A stretch of 64,000 nucleotides of DNA, from positions 1 to 64,000 of the forward strand of contig JAZRYW010000050.1 in the NCBI GenBank assembly GCA_045600965.1. The letters are read 5' to 3'. Positions 51,659-60,728 of this stretch are shown here, in pieces (position 1 is the first letter of the stretch; every line of letters starts with the position of its first letter). The notes under the pieces were generated by a model that was not told the origin of the DNA, did no database searches, and worked only from the letters and a program-made list of their open reading frames with translations. The position numbers and the translations under genes are program-made. This stretch comes from RGIG6374 sp045600965. GTDB lineage: Bacteria > Bacteroidota > Bacteroidia > Bacteroidales > UBA932.

Positions 51659-51688
51659 AAAATGAGTGGCTCACAAACCACTCATTTT
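51659..51688 (-). terminator. Bidirectional-looking terminator after the Hc1 gene
   Basis: An 11-bp stem, AAAATGAGTGG (51659-51669) with CCACTCATTTT (51678-51688), with T-rich flanks on both strands. It ends the histone gene transcript; the Hsp15-like gene begins right behind it on the same strand. Confidence 0.8.
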
Positions 51689-51707
51689 CAATTTTCCAAA
51701 GGAACAG

Positions 51708-51881
51708 TTACTTTGCTGCCTCTACGGAAGCTTTTCTGAATTCCTTCAAAAGCTTGCAGAGTTCAAGAGCAGCCTTGCGTGCGCGGGTACCTGCAGCCTT
51801 GTTGCCTTTTACAACCTGAGCATCAGCGTTCTTTACAAAAACGTCGATTTCAGCCTTGATCTGGTTAACTAAGTTTTCCAT
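51708..51881 (-). CDS. Histone H1-like protein (Hc1 family), 57 residues
   Basis: Translated by eye: starts MENLVNQIKAEIDVFVKNAD and ends FRKASVEAAK; the middle is KGNKAAGTRARKAALELCKLLK. It is Lys/Ala-rich and matches the short Hc1/histone H1-like proteins found throughout Bacteroidota, which bind and compact DNA. It has its own promoter (51923-51954) and terminator, so it is a monocistronic unit. Confidence 0.88.
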   Translation of the reverse strand: MENLVNQIKAEIDVFVKNADAQVVKGNKAAGTRARKAALELCKLLKEFRKASVEAAK

Positions 51882-51922
51882 ACTGACTTATAATTAATTG
51901 AATAGATTTTTATAATCGGATA

Positions 51923-51954
51923 TAAAGGTAAATTGCTTTTTCCTAATAAACAAG
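51923..51954 (-). promoter_or_regulatory. Predicted promoter of the Hc1 gene
   Basis: On the minus strand, CTTG (51954-51951), 20 bases, TACCTTTA (51930-51923); one mismatch in each box. Leader about 40 bases and AT-rich. Confidence 0.5.
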
Positions 51955-51983
51955 AGTTTTCTCATAAAAAAGCACATAATCAA

Positions 51984-53384
51984 TCATTTACGGACAAATA
52001 GCCGTCCATAGGAGGGATTTCTGTCATCTTCGGCCAGTTTCAAAGGCATTTTCACATCCCCTTGCGAGGATCTCACCGGGCGGGCCACCTTCGGGAGCGG
52101 AGGGAACTTCCCGGTGGCGATGTATGTCAGGCAGGCCCTTATGTTGTCCTCCTCCACGCCGAAATCGTGGTAGAGGTCGTCCGGCCTGTAATGGTCGGGT
52201 ATCATACCCTTGTCAGGTATCATCCTGCCGTGGCCGTTGGAATTGAAGAAACAGATGGGGAGGAAACAGTATTCAAGAGTGGAATAGTCACCGGCGTCAT
52301 ACTTTTTCCTGTCGGAATCATCGTTGGGATACAGCATCACATACATACCGTTGGGCTTGCCGTATGTGGTGTCCCCGACGTGCACTATGTTCATAAGGGG
52401 CTGAAGGCCGTTGAGCACCATCTCGCTTGCGGATGCCGTCCCGTGACCGGTTATGACCATAAGCAGGTCGAGGTCGAGGGAAAGTTCGTTGCGGCTCAGG
52501 GTGGCCTCTGCGTCCCAGCCGTTCTTTTTCAGCAGAGCGTTGTGTGTACGCCTTGTCAGCACCTCCCCGTCAGCCGAGGCGGGAGCGAGGCATCCTGCAA
52601 GGAGGTTGGCCGCCACCACGTCGCCGCCGCCGTTGTACCTCAGGTCAAGTATGAGCCTGCGCACTCCGGCGTCCTTGAAGACAGCCATCGCATTCTCAAT
52701 CACATCCAGCCTGGCGGCTATGAAGGTGTAGTAGTTGAAATATCCGACAGGCTCTCCGAGCCCGGGGAAGTCCTCTTCAGTGAAAACCCGTGTCAGCAGG
52801 GCCGAGCCCTGGTCAACCCGGGATGCAACCAGTTCAAGGTCGACGGCGGAACCTTCACCGTCGATGAAGGTGAAAGACTGCACGGGGCGCGACAGCTCGT
52901 CGTTGACGGCGTCTTCCACAATGAGGTCGGCAATTGGAACTCCTCCTATATGAGTAATCCTCCATCCCCTTCTGACACCGGCTTTCCAGGCCGGGCCGTC
53001 CTTGAAGACACAGGAGACATAGACACCGTAGTCTCCATAGTATTCGATGGGCTGCGAGAGCGACATCCCGAGCGAGGATTCTGTCACTCCGGTGGTCATA
53101 TCTATATAGTAATCCCTGTCAGTCATCCAGCTCCATCTGTCTTCCGGCACCAGCAGGGCATCGAAATAACCGTAAATGTCGCGGTTGCCTATATCAAGGT
53201 CGGAGGGCACCCTGTCATTCCAGTAGTAATACATTTTCATTATCCTGTCGCGAAGGTAGACAGCGGCGCGTCTCAGGCTGTCTTCCTCCGCCGGATCGGG
53301 ATTGTTGCAGGCAGAGGGAATCAGCGACAGGAAAACTGCCGGAAGGAGAAGCGGCAGACGATGGACAAGGGTTCGGAGGTTCAT
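51984..53384 (-). CDS. S41 family peptidase lipoprotein (CtpA-like)
   Basis: 466 residues with lipobox (LIPSAC). Order: helical N-terminal part (35-90), PDZ-like domain (about 95-180; VFKDGPAWKAGVRRGWRITHIGGVPI), then S41 core with LILDLRYNGGGDVVAANLLA and the catalytic serine in GHGTASASEMV (about residue 320). Probably processes periplasmic or surface proteins. Its ATG overlaps the stop of the FtsB-like gene (TGATG). Confidence 0.9.
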   Translation of the reverse strand: MNLRTLVHRLPLLLPAVFLSLIPSACNNPDPAEEDSLRRAAVYLRDRIMKMYYYWNDRVPSDLDIGNRDIYGYFDALLVPEDRWSWMTDRDYYIDMTTGVTESSLGMSLSQPIEYYGDYGVYVSCVFKDGPAWKAGVRRGWRITHIGGVPIADLIVEDAVNDELSRPVQSFTFIDGEGSAVDLELVASRVDQGSALLTRVFTEEDFPGLGEPVGYFNYYTFIAARLDVIENAMAVFKDAGVRRLILDLRYNGGGDVVAANLLAGCLAPASADGEVLTRRTHNALLKKNGWDAEATLSRNELSLDLDLLMVITGHGTASASEMVLNGLQPLMNIVHVGDTTYGKPNGMYVMLYPNDDSDRKKYDAGDYSTLEYCFLPICFFNSNGHGRMIPDKGMIPDHYRPDDLYHDFGVEEDNIRACLTYIATGKFPPLPKVARPVRSSQGDVKMPLKLAEDDRNPSYGRLFVRK

Positions 53385-53737
53385 CAGTCTTTACTAACTA
53401 CATAGACGTCTTCGCCGTCCTCGTGGAAAAGATACTGCTCCCTGGCAAAGGTCTCGAGGGTATCCTTGTCAGACTTGAGCTCCTCGATGCGTCTCTGTGA
53501 TGAGATTATCTGCTCCTGGTAGAGCATTTTCTCGCGCTGAAGGCCGGATATGTCACGCAGGGCCCGGCGATAGGTGAAGATGTCGTTCTTCGTGATGAAG
53601 AGGACATAGACGGCAATGAAAACGGTGAAGATGAAGTATTTGTTAAGCACTATGCGGCCCGGACGGCTGCCCCTGGCCCGCCGCCACCATATCACCACGC
53701 CGTTGCGTATCCTGCCGAAGAAACCTATCTCTGACAT
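53384..53737 (-). CDS. FtsB/DivIC-like septum formation protein
   Basis: 117 residues: basic cytoplasmic N-terminus, one membrane helix (about 33-50), a coiled coil (58-100) and the C-terminal block LETFAREQYLFHEDGEDVYVV characteristic of DivIC/FtsB. Component of the FtsQBL-type divisome complex. The minus-strand -7 box TACTTTTG lies at 53760-53753. Confidence 0.85.
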   Translation of the reverse strand: MSEIGFFGRIRNGVVIWWRRARGSRPGRIVLNKYFIFTVFIAVYVLFITKNDIFTYRRALRDISGLQREKMLYQEQIISSQRRIEELKSDKDTLETFAREQYLFHEDGEDVYVVSKD

Positions 53738-53752
53738 AGTCCTTGTTTTTCA

Positions 53753-53780
53753 CAAAAGTAGTCAAAATTTTCTAATTTTG
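53753..53780. promoter_or_regulatory. Overlapping divergent -7 boxes, FtsB-like and CPBP genes
   Basis: TACTTTTG on minus (53760-53753) and TAATTTTG on plus (53773-53780), 12 bases apart, both perfect matches. The plus box ends 4 bases before the GTG start at 53785. Confidence 0.5.
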
Positions 53781-53784
53781 CATC

Positions 53785-54633
53785 GTGAAACGTTTCAACA
53801 CAATACTTCCAAACGTAGGCAGGTGCTGGCTTTATGTGGTCGTGTTCCTGCTCGGCTCCCTTGTTATGGGGCTTGTCCTGGCCCCTCTGGTTCAACTGAT
53901 AAAGCCCGTGCAGATGAGCGTCCTCTATCTGGCCTCATTCGTGCCCGTCTTCGCGCTGCTGATGTTCGAGTCGAAGCCGAAGTTCTCGGAGGTGTTCGAA
54001 CCCGGACAGTCCGTTCCCATCCACGACCCCCATTACGGCAGCCTAAGCCCGGTTGTCCTCTATCTGCTGCTTATAGTCTCCACCATTGCAACGGGTGTCC
54101 TTATGGAACCTCTTGTGGGATGGATGGAGATGCCCGAATACCTTGAAAAACTGTTTGAATCCCTTATGGGAGGAGACTCCGCCGACACGCTGATCTCCGT
54201 CTGCATACTCGCGCCCCTCTGCGAGGAGTTCTTCTGCAGGGGCATACTCCTGCGCGGAATGCTCCAGCACACGACTCCCGCCAGGGCCATCCTGTGGTCA
54301 GGCCTGATATTCGCGGTGATGCACGCCAACCCCTTCCAGGGCATACCGGCATTCCTGCTGGGATGCCTTATGGGCTGGGTGTATTACAGAACCCGGAGCC
54401 TCTGGGCCACAATCACTATTCACTGTGTGAACAACTCCATTTCGTCGCTGCTGACAGTCCTCTATCCGGACCTGGAAATGAATTCAGGCTACCGTGACAT
54501 CATACCCGGACAATGGTACCTGCCCGTGCTGGCCGCATCGGCAATCATAACCGCTCTGACAATCCTGCTTCTTGCAAGGAAACTGCCTCACGTGAAATAT
54601 GAAAAAGAAGAAACTGTACCCGATAACATTTGA
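53785..54633 (+). CDS. CPBP family intramembrane metalloprotease
   Basis: 282 residues with a GTG start at 53785 right after the -7 box. About seven membrane segments; CPBP/Rce1 motifs CEEFFCRGILLRGM, HANPFQGIPAFLLGCLMGWVYYRT and HCVNN. Such enzymes cleave in the membrane, some in bacteriocin immunity. Overlaps manA by 35 bases. Confidence 0.88.
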   Translation: MKRFNTILPNVGRCWLYVVVFLLGSLVMGLVLAPLVQLIKPVQMSVLYLASFVPVFALLMFESKPKFSEVFEPGQSVPIHDPHYGSLSPVVLYLLLIVSTIATGVLMEPLVGWMEMPEYLEKLFESLMGGDSADTLISVCILAPLCEEFFCRGILLRGMLQHTTPARAILWSGLIFAVMHANPFQGIPAFLLGCLMGWVYYRTRSLWATITIHCVNNSISSLLTVLYPDLEMNSGYRDIIPGQWYLPVLAASAIITALTILLLARKLPHVKYEKEETVPDNI

Positions 54634-55600
54634 CCCCATACCCGTGGAGCGGGTCTGGGGAACTGAAAGTTGGGACATCGCCTCACTGGATGACAGCATT
54701 TCGGCAGTCTCGAACGGATTCCTCTCCGAGAACTCCCTGGCGGACCTTATGGAGGTCTATTTAAGCAATCTGGTCGGAGACAACATATATGACAATTTCG
54801 GCCTGCTGTTCCCGCTGCTGGTCAAGAGCCTGGACGTGAAGGGCCGTCTGTCGGTGCAGGCGCATCCCGATGACATCACCGCTATGGAAAGGGAATACTG
54901 GCTTGGGAAGACCGAGTTCTGGTATGTCCTTGACGCGGATCCGGATGCTGTCATATATCTCGGTTTCAACCGCGACGTGACGCCCGCCGAATTCTATGAA
55001 AGGTGTATGGACGGCAGTGTGGAAGGCCTTCTGAACGCCATACGGCCGAAGAAAGGCGACTGCTTCCTGATAAGGGCCGGAGAAGTCCACGCCGCGGCCG
55101 GAGGTGTCAGAATCGCCGAGATACAGGAGAATTCGGACATCACCTACCGCCTCTATGACTGGGGACGGGAATTCAATCCCGAAACCCGCAGGGAAATGCA
55201 CCTCGGGGAAGCCATCGACATCATCAACTTCAAGAAGTTCGACCCAAGGAATTTCCTGAAGGCGGACAGGCCGGACGGCGTTCTGGTTCAGGACAGCCAT
55301 TTCAACATAAACGTCCTGGACATCGGCTGCCGTACGCGCATAGAGACAGACAGGTTCACAAGTTTCCTGATATATGTATGCGTGGAAGGCGGCGTGGCCG
55401 TTTCGAGTTCCTCCACGGATGACGTCCTCACCCTCAGGCGGGGCCAGGAAGTGCTTGTACCCGCAGAAGTGTATGACATCACCTTCGACCCTCTGGAGAA
55501 GGGAACAAGGCTGCTTCAGGTGGATATTCCTCAGATTGAGGAGGAAGCCGACCCCTACATCAATCCCGACGTGGCTTCCGAACCTGAAGGGCTTTCCTGA
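54599..55600 (+). CDS. manA: Mannose-6-phosphate isomerase, class I
   Basis: 333 residues. Cupin-type zinc isomerase linking fructose-6-P and mannose-6-P. Motifs: LSVQAHPDD, RAGEVHAAAGGVRIAEIQENSDITYRLYDWGR. Supplies mannose units for glycans; the adjoining cassette handles envelope sugars. The 3' end overlaps the convergent GT39 gene by 46 bases. Confidence 0.92.
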   Translation: MKKKKLYPITFDPIPVERVWGTESWDIASLDDSISAVSNGFLSENSLADLMEVYLSNLVGDNIYDNFGLLFPLLVKSLDVKGRLSVQAHPDDITAMEREYWLGKTEFWYVLDADPDAVIYLGFNRDVTPAEFYERCMDGSVEGLLNAIRPKKGDCFLIRAGEVHAAAGGVRIAEIQENSDITYRLYDWGREFNPETRREMHLGEAIDIINFKKFDPRNFLKADRPDGVLVQDSHFNINVLDIGCRTRIETDRFTSFLIYVCVEGGVAVSSSSTDDVLTLRRGQEVLVPAEVYDITFDPLEKGTRLLQVDIPQIEEEADPYINPDVASEPEGLS

Positions 55601-57087
55601 TTGTAGATTCTGTATTTGAGCGCGCCTTGCTCACCGCTGAAGACCATTATCGGCTTCCCTGAGGCGGGAATCGTGTCAAGCCGCTCCACCGGTGAGCCCA
55701 CGAGGACGTCGATGTTCTCGCCGCGGCGAAGGTTATGGAAACCGAAGGAGGAAACGCCCTCCCTGACGGCAGTATCCACCGCTTCACGGCACACGTCACT
55801 CCAGCCGAAAAGGGAGTTGTACCGGGGCATCATCCAGCCCGCGGAGAAGACGGAGACGAGCAGGCCTGAAGCAAGGGCCACTACCGCACGGCGAAGGTTC
55901 TTCCCAAGAAGGGATACCATTGCAAGCACCCCCGCGACAGTCATCAGCACAAAGGCTATGACAGCCGGCCAAATGGCTATGCCGTCCATAAAGGCAGGTT
56001 TGACGGCGGCCAGGACGACGGCGGCGGGAAGGAAGGCGGCATATGTCACGGACGGTATCCACAGCATAATGCCGGCCGTTCTGCCGCACCCGGCCTTTTC
56101 CAACAGCATAAACGTCACATAGGACAGAAGCGGGAACACAGGCAGCAGATAGACCGCGAGCTTTGAACTGAAGGCCGACATCATTATCAGGAACGATGCG
56201 GCCGTCAGGAGGAAGAACTGCTCCAGGGCGTTGAACCTCACCCTTCTGCGCAGTGCCGCGGCAATCACACCCACCTCGATGAACGACCAGGGGAAGGCCG
56301 CATACCAGAATGTCCCCGCATACCACCAGAAAGGCTCCTTGTGATGGAACGCGTCCACGGCGCGGTCGATTGTCTGATGGAACAGCAGGTCGCGCAGATA
56401 CTCGCTCCCACCGTCGAACCAGACGGCCGTGAACCATCCGGCGCACAGCAGGGCAAGGATGCCCCAGGTCAGAAAGCCCCAGTAACGTCCCCAGGTGCGG
56501 AGTTCCCCGCGGAAAGCAAGGAACACGGGCACTGCCACCATAGGCACGAGTATGCCCACAGGGCCTTTGGAAAACAGCGCGAGGAAAATGTATATCGGGA
56601 AGGCGATGCGTTCTTTGAGCGAATTTTTGCCCTGGTACATACGCCAGAACGTGTAGAGGGCAAGGATGATGAACATCACCATCAGCATATCCATCCTCAG
56701 CACCAGGGCGCTGCCTGTGAAGTAGAGGGTGGTCAGCATAGAGAGTTCACCGCAGATGACGGCATTGTGGGACGCCTCCCCCCAGCGTGTCACCCAGCGC
56801 TCCATTACAAGCGCTATTACCAGCGCCGGCACAAGGGAGAACAGTCCTATGGGAAGCATAAGGTGCTTTCCGAAAACTACGCGGCACAGCATCACTATCC
56901 AGAGATAGAGCGGAGGCTTGTCGGTATATATGACACCGTGGTTCCAGAACGAGAAGAAATGGCCGTCTGCAAGGGCCTCGTCTGCGATGCTCAGGTAGCG
57001 CAGTTCGTTGTCCGGCGTGAAATCCCTAAAGAGCAGTATCGGCAGCAGGGCTGCCGCATACAGGGCCATCCTCAGGCCACGGCTCAT
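55555..57087 (-). CDS. ArnT/GT39-type membrane glycosyltransferase
   Basis: 510 residues from ATG 57087, which overlaps the previous gene as ATGA (an ATG at 57105 is also possible). Many membrane helices; the first periplasmic loop has RDFTPDNELRYLSIADEAL, matching the Glu/Asp-bearing loop of PMT/ArnT enzymes, and YTDKPPLYLW follows. These transfer a sugar from a polyprenyl phosphate to lipid A or protein. Third gene of a GT2/LAB_N/GT39 cassette. Confidence 0.88.
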   Translation of the reverse strand: MSRGLRMALYAAALLPILLFRDFTPDNELRYLSIADEALADGHFFSFWNHGVIYTDKPPLYLWIVMLCRVVFGKHLMLPIGLFSLVPALVIALVMERWVTRWGEASHNAVICGELSMLTTLYFTGSALVLRMDMLMVMFIILALYTFWRMYQGKNSLKERIAFPIYIFLALFSKGPVGILVPMVAVPVFLAFRGELRTWGRYWGFLTWGILALLCAGWFTAVWFDGGSEYLRDLLFHQTIDRAVDAFHHKEPFWWYAGTFWYAAFPWSFIEVGVIAAALRRRVRFNALEQFFLLTAASFLIMMSAFSSKLAVYLLPVFPLLSYVTFMLLEKAGCGRTAGIMLWIPSVTYAAFLPAAVVLAAVKPAFMDGIAIWPAVIAFVLMTVAGVLAMVSLLGKNLRRAVVALASGLLVSVFSAGWMMPRYNSLFGWSDVCREAVDTAVREGVSSFGFHNLRRGENIDVLVGSPVERLDTIPASGKPIMVFSGEQGALKYRIYNQESPSGSEATSGLM

Positions 57088-57731
57088 CTGTTTCTGTTCT
57101 TCCATATGAAATGAAGGTTTCTGATTATGGGGACAGTACTGAAGGTCTGCCCGACAGCCAGCACGACATCCCGGCGGATGACGGCATAGGATATTATCAT
57201 AAGGGCTCCGGCAAGGCTTATGAGCCAGAATCCGAGCGGCAGGCGGGATTCTCCCCTGCGATAGGAGTAGATGAACTGATAGATGAGCCTGAAGGACCAG
57301 ACAAGCTGTCCCGCCGTTCCGAACACCACAAGCCGGAGGGCTATGGACTCCCTGCTGAAGAGGCTTGAGCGCACCGTTTCCCAATCGGTCGCGCCCCTGA
57401 GCACCACGGCAAGGGGGATAAGGCATATCACCAAGGTCAGCGCCTTTCTCAACTTCCGGCCAAGGCCGTCGAGCAGATGCTTGTTGTCAAGGTTCCAGAC
57501 GTATATGTAGTAGGATATGAACTGTCCCGCCATAATGGCGAAATCGTCCCGCATCCATCCATAGGCGAACATCGCCAGACAGCCCAGATAACTGAATATC
57601 CAGAATCCCAGAGGATTGCTCACCCTGCGAAGCCGTTCCGTGGCAATCCATTGTATGAGTATCCTCACCGCAAAGAGAGTCTGGGCGAGGGCTCCTACAG
57701 AGAAGGTCAACCAATATCCGGGGGAACTCAT
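57084..57731 (-). CDS. Protein with two tandem LAB_N (lipid A biosynthesis N-terminal) domains
   Basis: 215 residues, all membrane helices and short loops. Two copies of the LAB_N pattern: FAVRILIQWIATERLRRVSN with PLGFWIFSYLGCLAMFAYG (about 20-60), and SFRLIYQFIYSYRRGESRL with PLGFWLISLAGALMIISYA (about 145-185). Single LAB_N domains precede LpxB-like or glycosyltransferase genes. Lying between an ArnC-like and an ArnT-like gene, it may help move the lipid-linked sugar across the membrane (inference). Confidence 0.85.
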   Translation of the reverse strand: MSSPGYWLTFSVGALAQTLFAVRILIQWIATERLRRVSNPLGFWIFSYLGCLAMFAYGWMRDDFAIMAGQFISYYIYVWNLDNKHLLDGLGRKLRKALTLVICLIPLAVVLRGATDWETVRSSLFSRESIALRLVVFGTAGQLVWSFRLIYQFIYSYRRGESRLPLGFWLISLAGALMIISYAVIRRDVVLAVGQTFSTVPIIRNLHFIWKNRNR

Positions 57732-58462
57732 CTGGAATTGTTGTCAGCAGCTTTGCTCCTGATGCAGCGCCTCATCATCCAGCGTACGCCGAAACAGTCC
57801 CCGAGAGGCCCGGCAAACCTGTTCCATACTCCGAACTTGGCCTTTCCCGCAATGCGGGGGAAGTGGCGCACCGGCACTGTCTTCACCTTTCCTCCGGCGG
57901 CAAGCACAAGGGCCGGTATGAACCTGTGCAGCCCGGTGAGCATAGGGATATCCTTTGCGATGGAGGTGTGTATTATCTTGAGAGGGCAGCAGGTGTCCCG
58001 CACACCGTCGTGGGTGAAGTGCCGGCGGACGGCATTGCCCACCCTGGATGATATGATACGGACAATATTGTCGTTACGCCTCTCCCTCTCCCCTGCAACC
58101 AGGTCATATTCGCCGAGATACGGGATCAGACGGTTGAAATCTTCAGGAGCGGTCTGCAGGTCGGCGTCGATCTGGGCGAGATAAGGCGCCTCGCAGATGC
58201 GTGCGGCCTCCTTCCATACGGCGCTCACGCCGCTGTTTTTCGCGAATGAATATTTGAAGAAGTTGTCGTGCCTGGCGCAGATGCTCTCCAGCAGGTCCGA
58301 ACTTCCGTCGGTGCTGCCGTCATCGAACAGCATCACGCACACGGGCTGCAGGAGCGACTTGTGGCAGAATGCGTCCATTGCCTCCTCCAGCCGGAGAAGG
58401 TTGTCCAGTTCGTTGTATACCGGTATGAATACCGCCAGTTTATAATCTCCTGTCCCGTTCAT
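57728..58462 (-). CDS. GT2 family glycosyltransferase (ArnC/dolichyl-phosphate mannosyltransferase-like)
   Basis: 244 residues from ATG 58462. GT2 fold: AVFIPVYNELDNLLRLEEAM, LFDDGSTDGSSDLLE, QIDADLQTAPEDF (DxD-type) and GVRDTCCPLKII. No C-terminal membrane helices are obvious. Likely makes a polyprenyl-phosphate sugar used by the GT39 enzyme two genes downstream. ATGA overlap with the LAB_N gene. A TACCTTTG -7 box lies on minus at 58485-58478. Confidence 0.88.
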   Translation of the reverse strand: MNGTGDYKLAVFIPVYNELDNLLRLEEAMDAFCHKSLLQPVCVMLFDDGSTDGSSDLLESICARHDNFFKYSFAKNSGVSAVWKEAARICEAPYLAQIDADLQTAPEDFNRLIPYLGEYDLVAGERERRNDNIVRIISSRVGNAVRRHFTHDGVRDTCCPLKIIHTSIAKDIPMLTGLHRFIPALVLAAGGKVKTVPVRHFPRIAGKAKFGVWNRFAGPLGDCFGVRWMMRRCIRSKAADNNSR

Positions 58463-58547
58463 TGCGCAAATTCGCCACAAAGGTAGCACTTTCTTTTTGA
58501 AAAAAGCCCATTTTTCTGTATCTATGTAGTTTATTACGATTTAAAAA

Positions 58548-60311
58548 ATGCACCGCGCGCTCATACCGGTTCTCGTTCTCCTGCTGACGCTTCTCTCTGA
58601 AGAGACGGCCGCTCAGAGGCGCGTTTTCAACGTTGCCGTAGTGCCGGTGCAGTTTCAGGATGTCAGTTTCGCGGAAGGCGTCTCCGAGAAGGACGTGCAG
58701 GATCTTTTCACCGGCATCGGAGTGTTCGACCCGGAAGTGCCCGGAAGCGTATCCGACTATTTCAATGACAATCTGGGCGGGGAATTCCAGTTCAATTTCT
58801 TCACTGCCCCAACAGTCACGCTTTCCAGGGAACTCGCCTGGTATGGCCGGAACAGCAACACCGCCATTGACATCCACAGCTTCGAGATGTTCCGGGAGGT
58901 CCTCACCCTGCTCGAGGAGGCCAAGGTGGAACTTCCCTTCGGAAACGGAGCCAGGGTGGACTGCGTCTTTCTCCTCAATGCCTCCGAGCCCGAAACCGAC
59001 GGCTCCAATCCCGATTTCATCTGGCCGCATACGACCGACGTCTCAGGCCTGGGGATCACCCTTCGGAAAATGCCGGTGGGATATTACAGTTGCGCATCGT
59101 TCCTCAAGTCGGACGGAAGCGGCGAAAGGACAGGGATAGGGCCTGTATGCCACGAGTTGTGCCACGCCCTGGGGCTGATGGATATGTATGATGCGAACGG
59201 TGAGGTGGAAGGTCTTGCGGAAGGCCTCTGGTCAACCTTGTCCATAATGGATCGCGGAGCTTTCAACAACGGCGGTGTCACCCCTCCCCTGCTCAACGCT
59301 GTGGAGAGGGAAATGCTGGGCGCCGTCAATGTCGAGGACCTTGAGCCGTATCAGTCATATTTCCTGTCTCCGCTCTCAATTTCAAGAACCGTGTACCGCA
59401 TTCCGACAGACAATCCCGATGAATATTTCCTTCTTGAGTGCCGGCGTCCGGCCGAATGGGACCGTTTCATAGGAGGAGAGGGACTTGTGGTGTACCATAT
59501 CGACCGCTCCTCAGCCAGAGCCGGGTCGATGTCCGCCGCACAGAGGTGGGACTTCAATGCCGTGAACTGCTGCTCGTCGCATCAGTGCGCGGACATCATC
59601 GAATCCTCCGGCGCGGCTGCGACCGCCGCTGAGGATGTCTTCTTCCCCGGCCCGATGAACGTCACCGAACTCAATTCAGCCTCACCCGTACCCCTGCTCT
59701 GTTGGAGCGGCAACGGGCCTGACATCTGCCTGAAGAACATCTCCTACACTCTCGGCATAGTCCGTTTTGAAACCGACGTTGACGTCAGGTGGAAGTTTCC
59801 TGTGGTCGAGGAATGCCGTGAGGAGCCTTTCCAGACGGAATGCCGCATAGAGTGGCGGATCGAAACCGAAAAACGGGGGAACTGGACGTTCAGCTGGTGG
59901 GAGGAAGGCCGCGAGGGGGAAGCCCGCAGTCTGGAGGACTGCGGCACCGCCGTGAGCCTTGAGAATCTGCGGCCGGACTGCGTCTACGGCTACAGCCTGA
60001 TATTCAATGCCGGGGACTTGAGCAGGGAGGTCTATCGTTCGGTGTTCGCCACATTGGGGGTAAGTTCGGAATTCCCTCTGATATGGATGCCGGCCGGCAC
60101 TTTTAAGACAGGTGAAAGCCTTGACCTGAAAGTCTTCAACATTCCCGAGGACTGCAGTTCGATTCTCTGGAACATCGACGGCCGCAAGGTCACTGATTCA
60201 AAATACACTTTCAAGACTCCCGGAAAGCACAGCATTGCTGTGACGCTGGACTATTTCGACGGCGCTCAGGAAACCGTCGAGAGGATTGTAACCGTAGGAG
60301 GGACAAGGTGA
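58548..60311 (+). CDS. M6 family (immune inhibitor A-like) metalloprotease
   Basis: 587 residues with a signal peptide (to about 22). Catalytic zinc motif HELCHALGLMD (H202, E203, H206, D212) in the M6 family. The region after about 420 is probably Ig/FN3-like (WRIETEKRGNWTFSWWEEG, then VYGYSLIFNAGDLSREVYRS) with a PKD-like end (FKTPGKHSIAVTLDYFDG). Secreted protease with unknown target. TATCTATG -7-like box at 58519-58526. The next gene begins inside its stop codon. Confidence 0.88.
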   Translation: MHRALIPVLVLLLTLLSEETAAQRRVFNVAVVPVQFQDVSFAEGVSEKDVQDLFTGIGVFDPEVPGSVSDYFNDNLGGEFQFNFFTAPTVTLSRELAWYGRNSNTAIDIHSFEMFREVLTLLEEAKVELPFGNGARVDCVFLLNASEPETDGSNPDFIWPHTTDVSGLGITLRKMPVGYYSCASFLKSDGSGERTGIGPVCHELCHALGLMDMYDANGEVEGLAEGLWSTLSIMDRGAFNNGGVTPPLLNAVEREMLGAVNVEDLEPYQSYFLSPLSISRTVYRIPTDNPDEYFLLECRRPAEWDRFIGGEGLVVYHIDRSSARAGSMSAAQRWDFNAVNCCSSHQCADIIESSGAAATAAEDVFFPGPMNVTELNSASPVPLLCWSGNGPDICLKNISYTLGIVRFETDVDVRWKFPVVEECREEPFQTECRIEWRIETEKRGNWTFSWWEEGREGEARSLEDCGTAVSLENLRPDCVYGYSLIFNAGDLSREVYRSVFATLGVSSEFPLIWMPAGTFKTGESLDLKVFNIPEDCSSILWNIDGRKVTDSKYTFKTPGKHSIAVTLDYFDGAQETVERIVTVGGTR

Positions 60312-60727
60312 TGGCAAGACTGCGCACAACCATAACGTTCATCATTGCGATGCTATGCGCCGTTTCCTGCGGCCAATGGTCGGACCCCACCTCCCCCGAG
60401 CAGCTGGCTTTCTACGAAAACTCGCAGTACGGACTCTATGCAGGTGACTTGACGATAACCTACGACGAAAGCCGTCACCAGAAAGCTGTGAACAGCTCGA
60501 AAAGGACGTGGAGGATACAGTCGGACAGCCAGGATGAGGTGTTGAGCATCCACTGCGAAGGCGACCTGAACTTCCTCAGCATAGCAAGTTGCGACATAAT
60601 CACCATCTGTAACGGCATCAGGAGCCGTATGAGCCTGGATATGACTGTCGTGAAGTATAATACCGGGCACGTGTGGCTCTGGAACGATGAAAGAAAGACA
60701 GGATTGATAGTGCCGCACGACATCTGA
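60311..60727 (+). CDS. Small lipoprotein of unknown function
   Basis: 138 residues; ATG overlaps the M6 protease stop (TGATG). Lipobox near IIAMLCAVSC. The rest has no recognised domain; predicted beta-rich with a SKRTWRIQSDSQDE stretch and C-terminal TGHVWLWNDERKTGLIVPHDI. Coupled to the M6 protease gene, so it may assist or be processed by it. Confidence 0.65.
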   Translation: MARLRTTITFIIAMLCAVSCGQWSDPTSPEQLAFYENSQYGLYAGDLTITYDESRHQKAVNSSKRTWRIQSDSQDEVLSIHCEGDLNFLSIASCDIITICNGIRSRMSLDMTVVKYNTGHVWLWNDERKTGLIVPHDI

Positions 60728-60728
60728 T

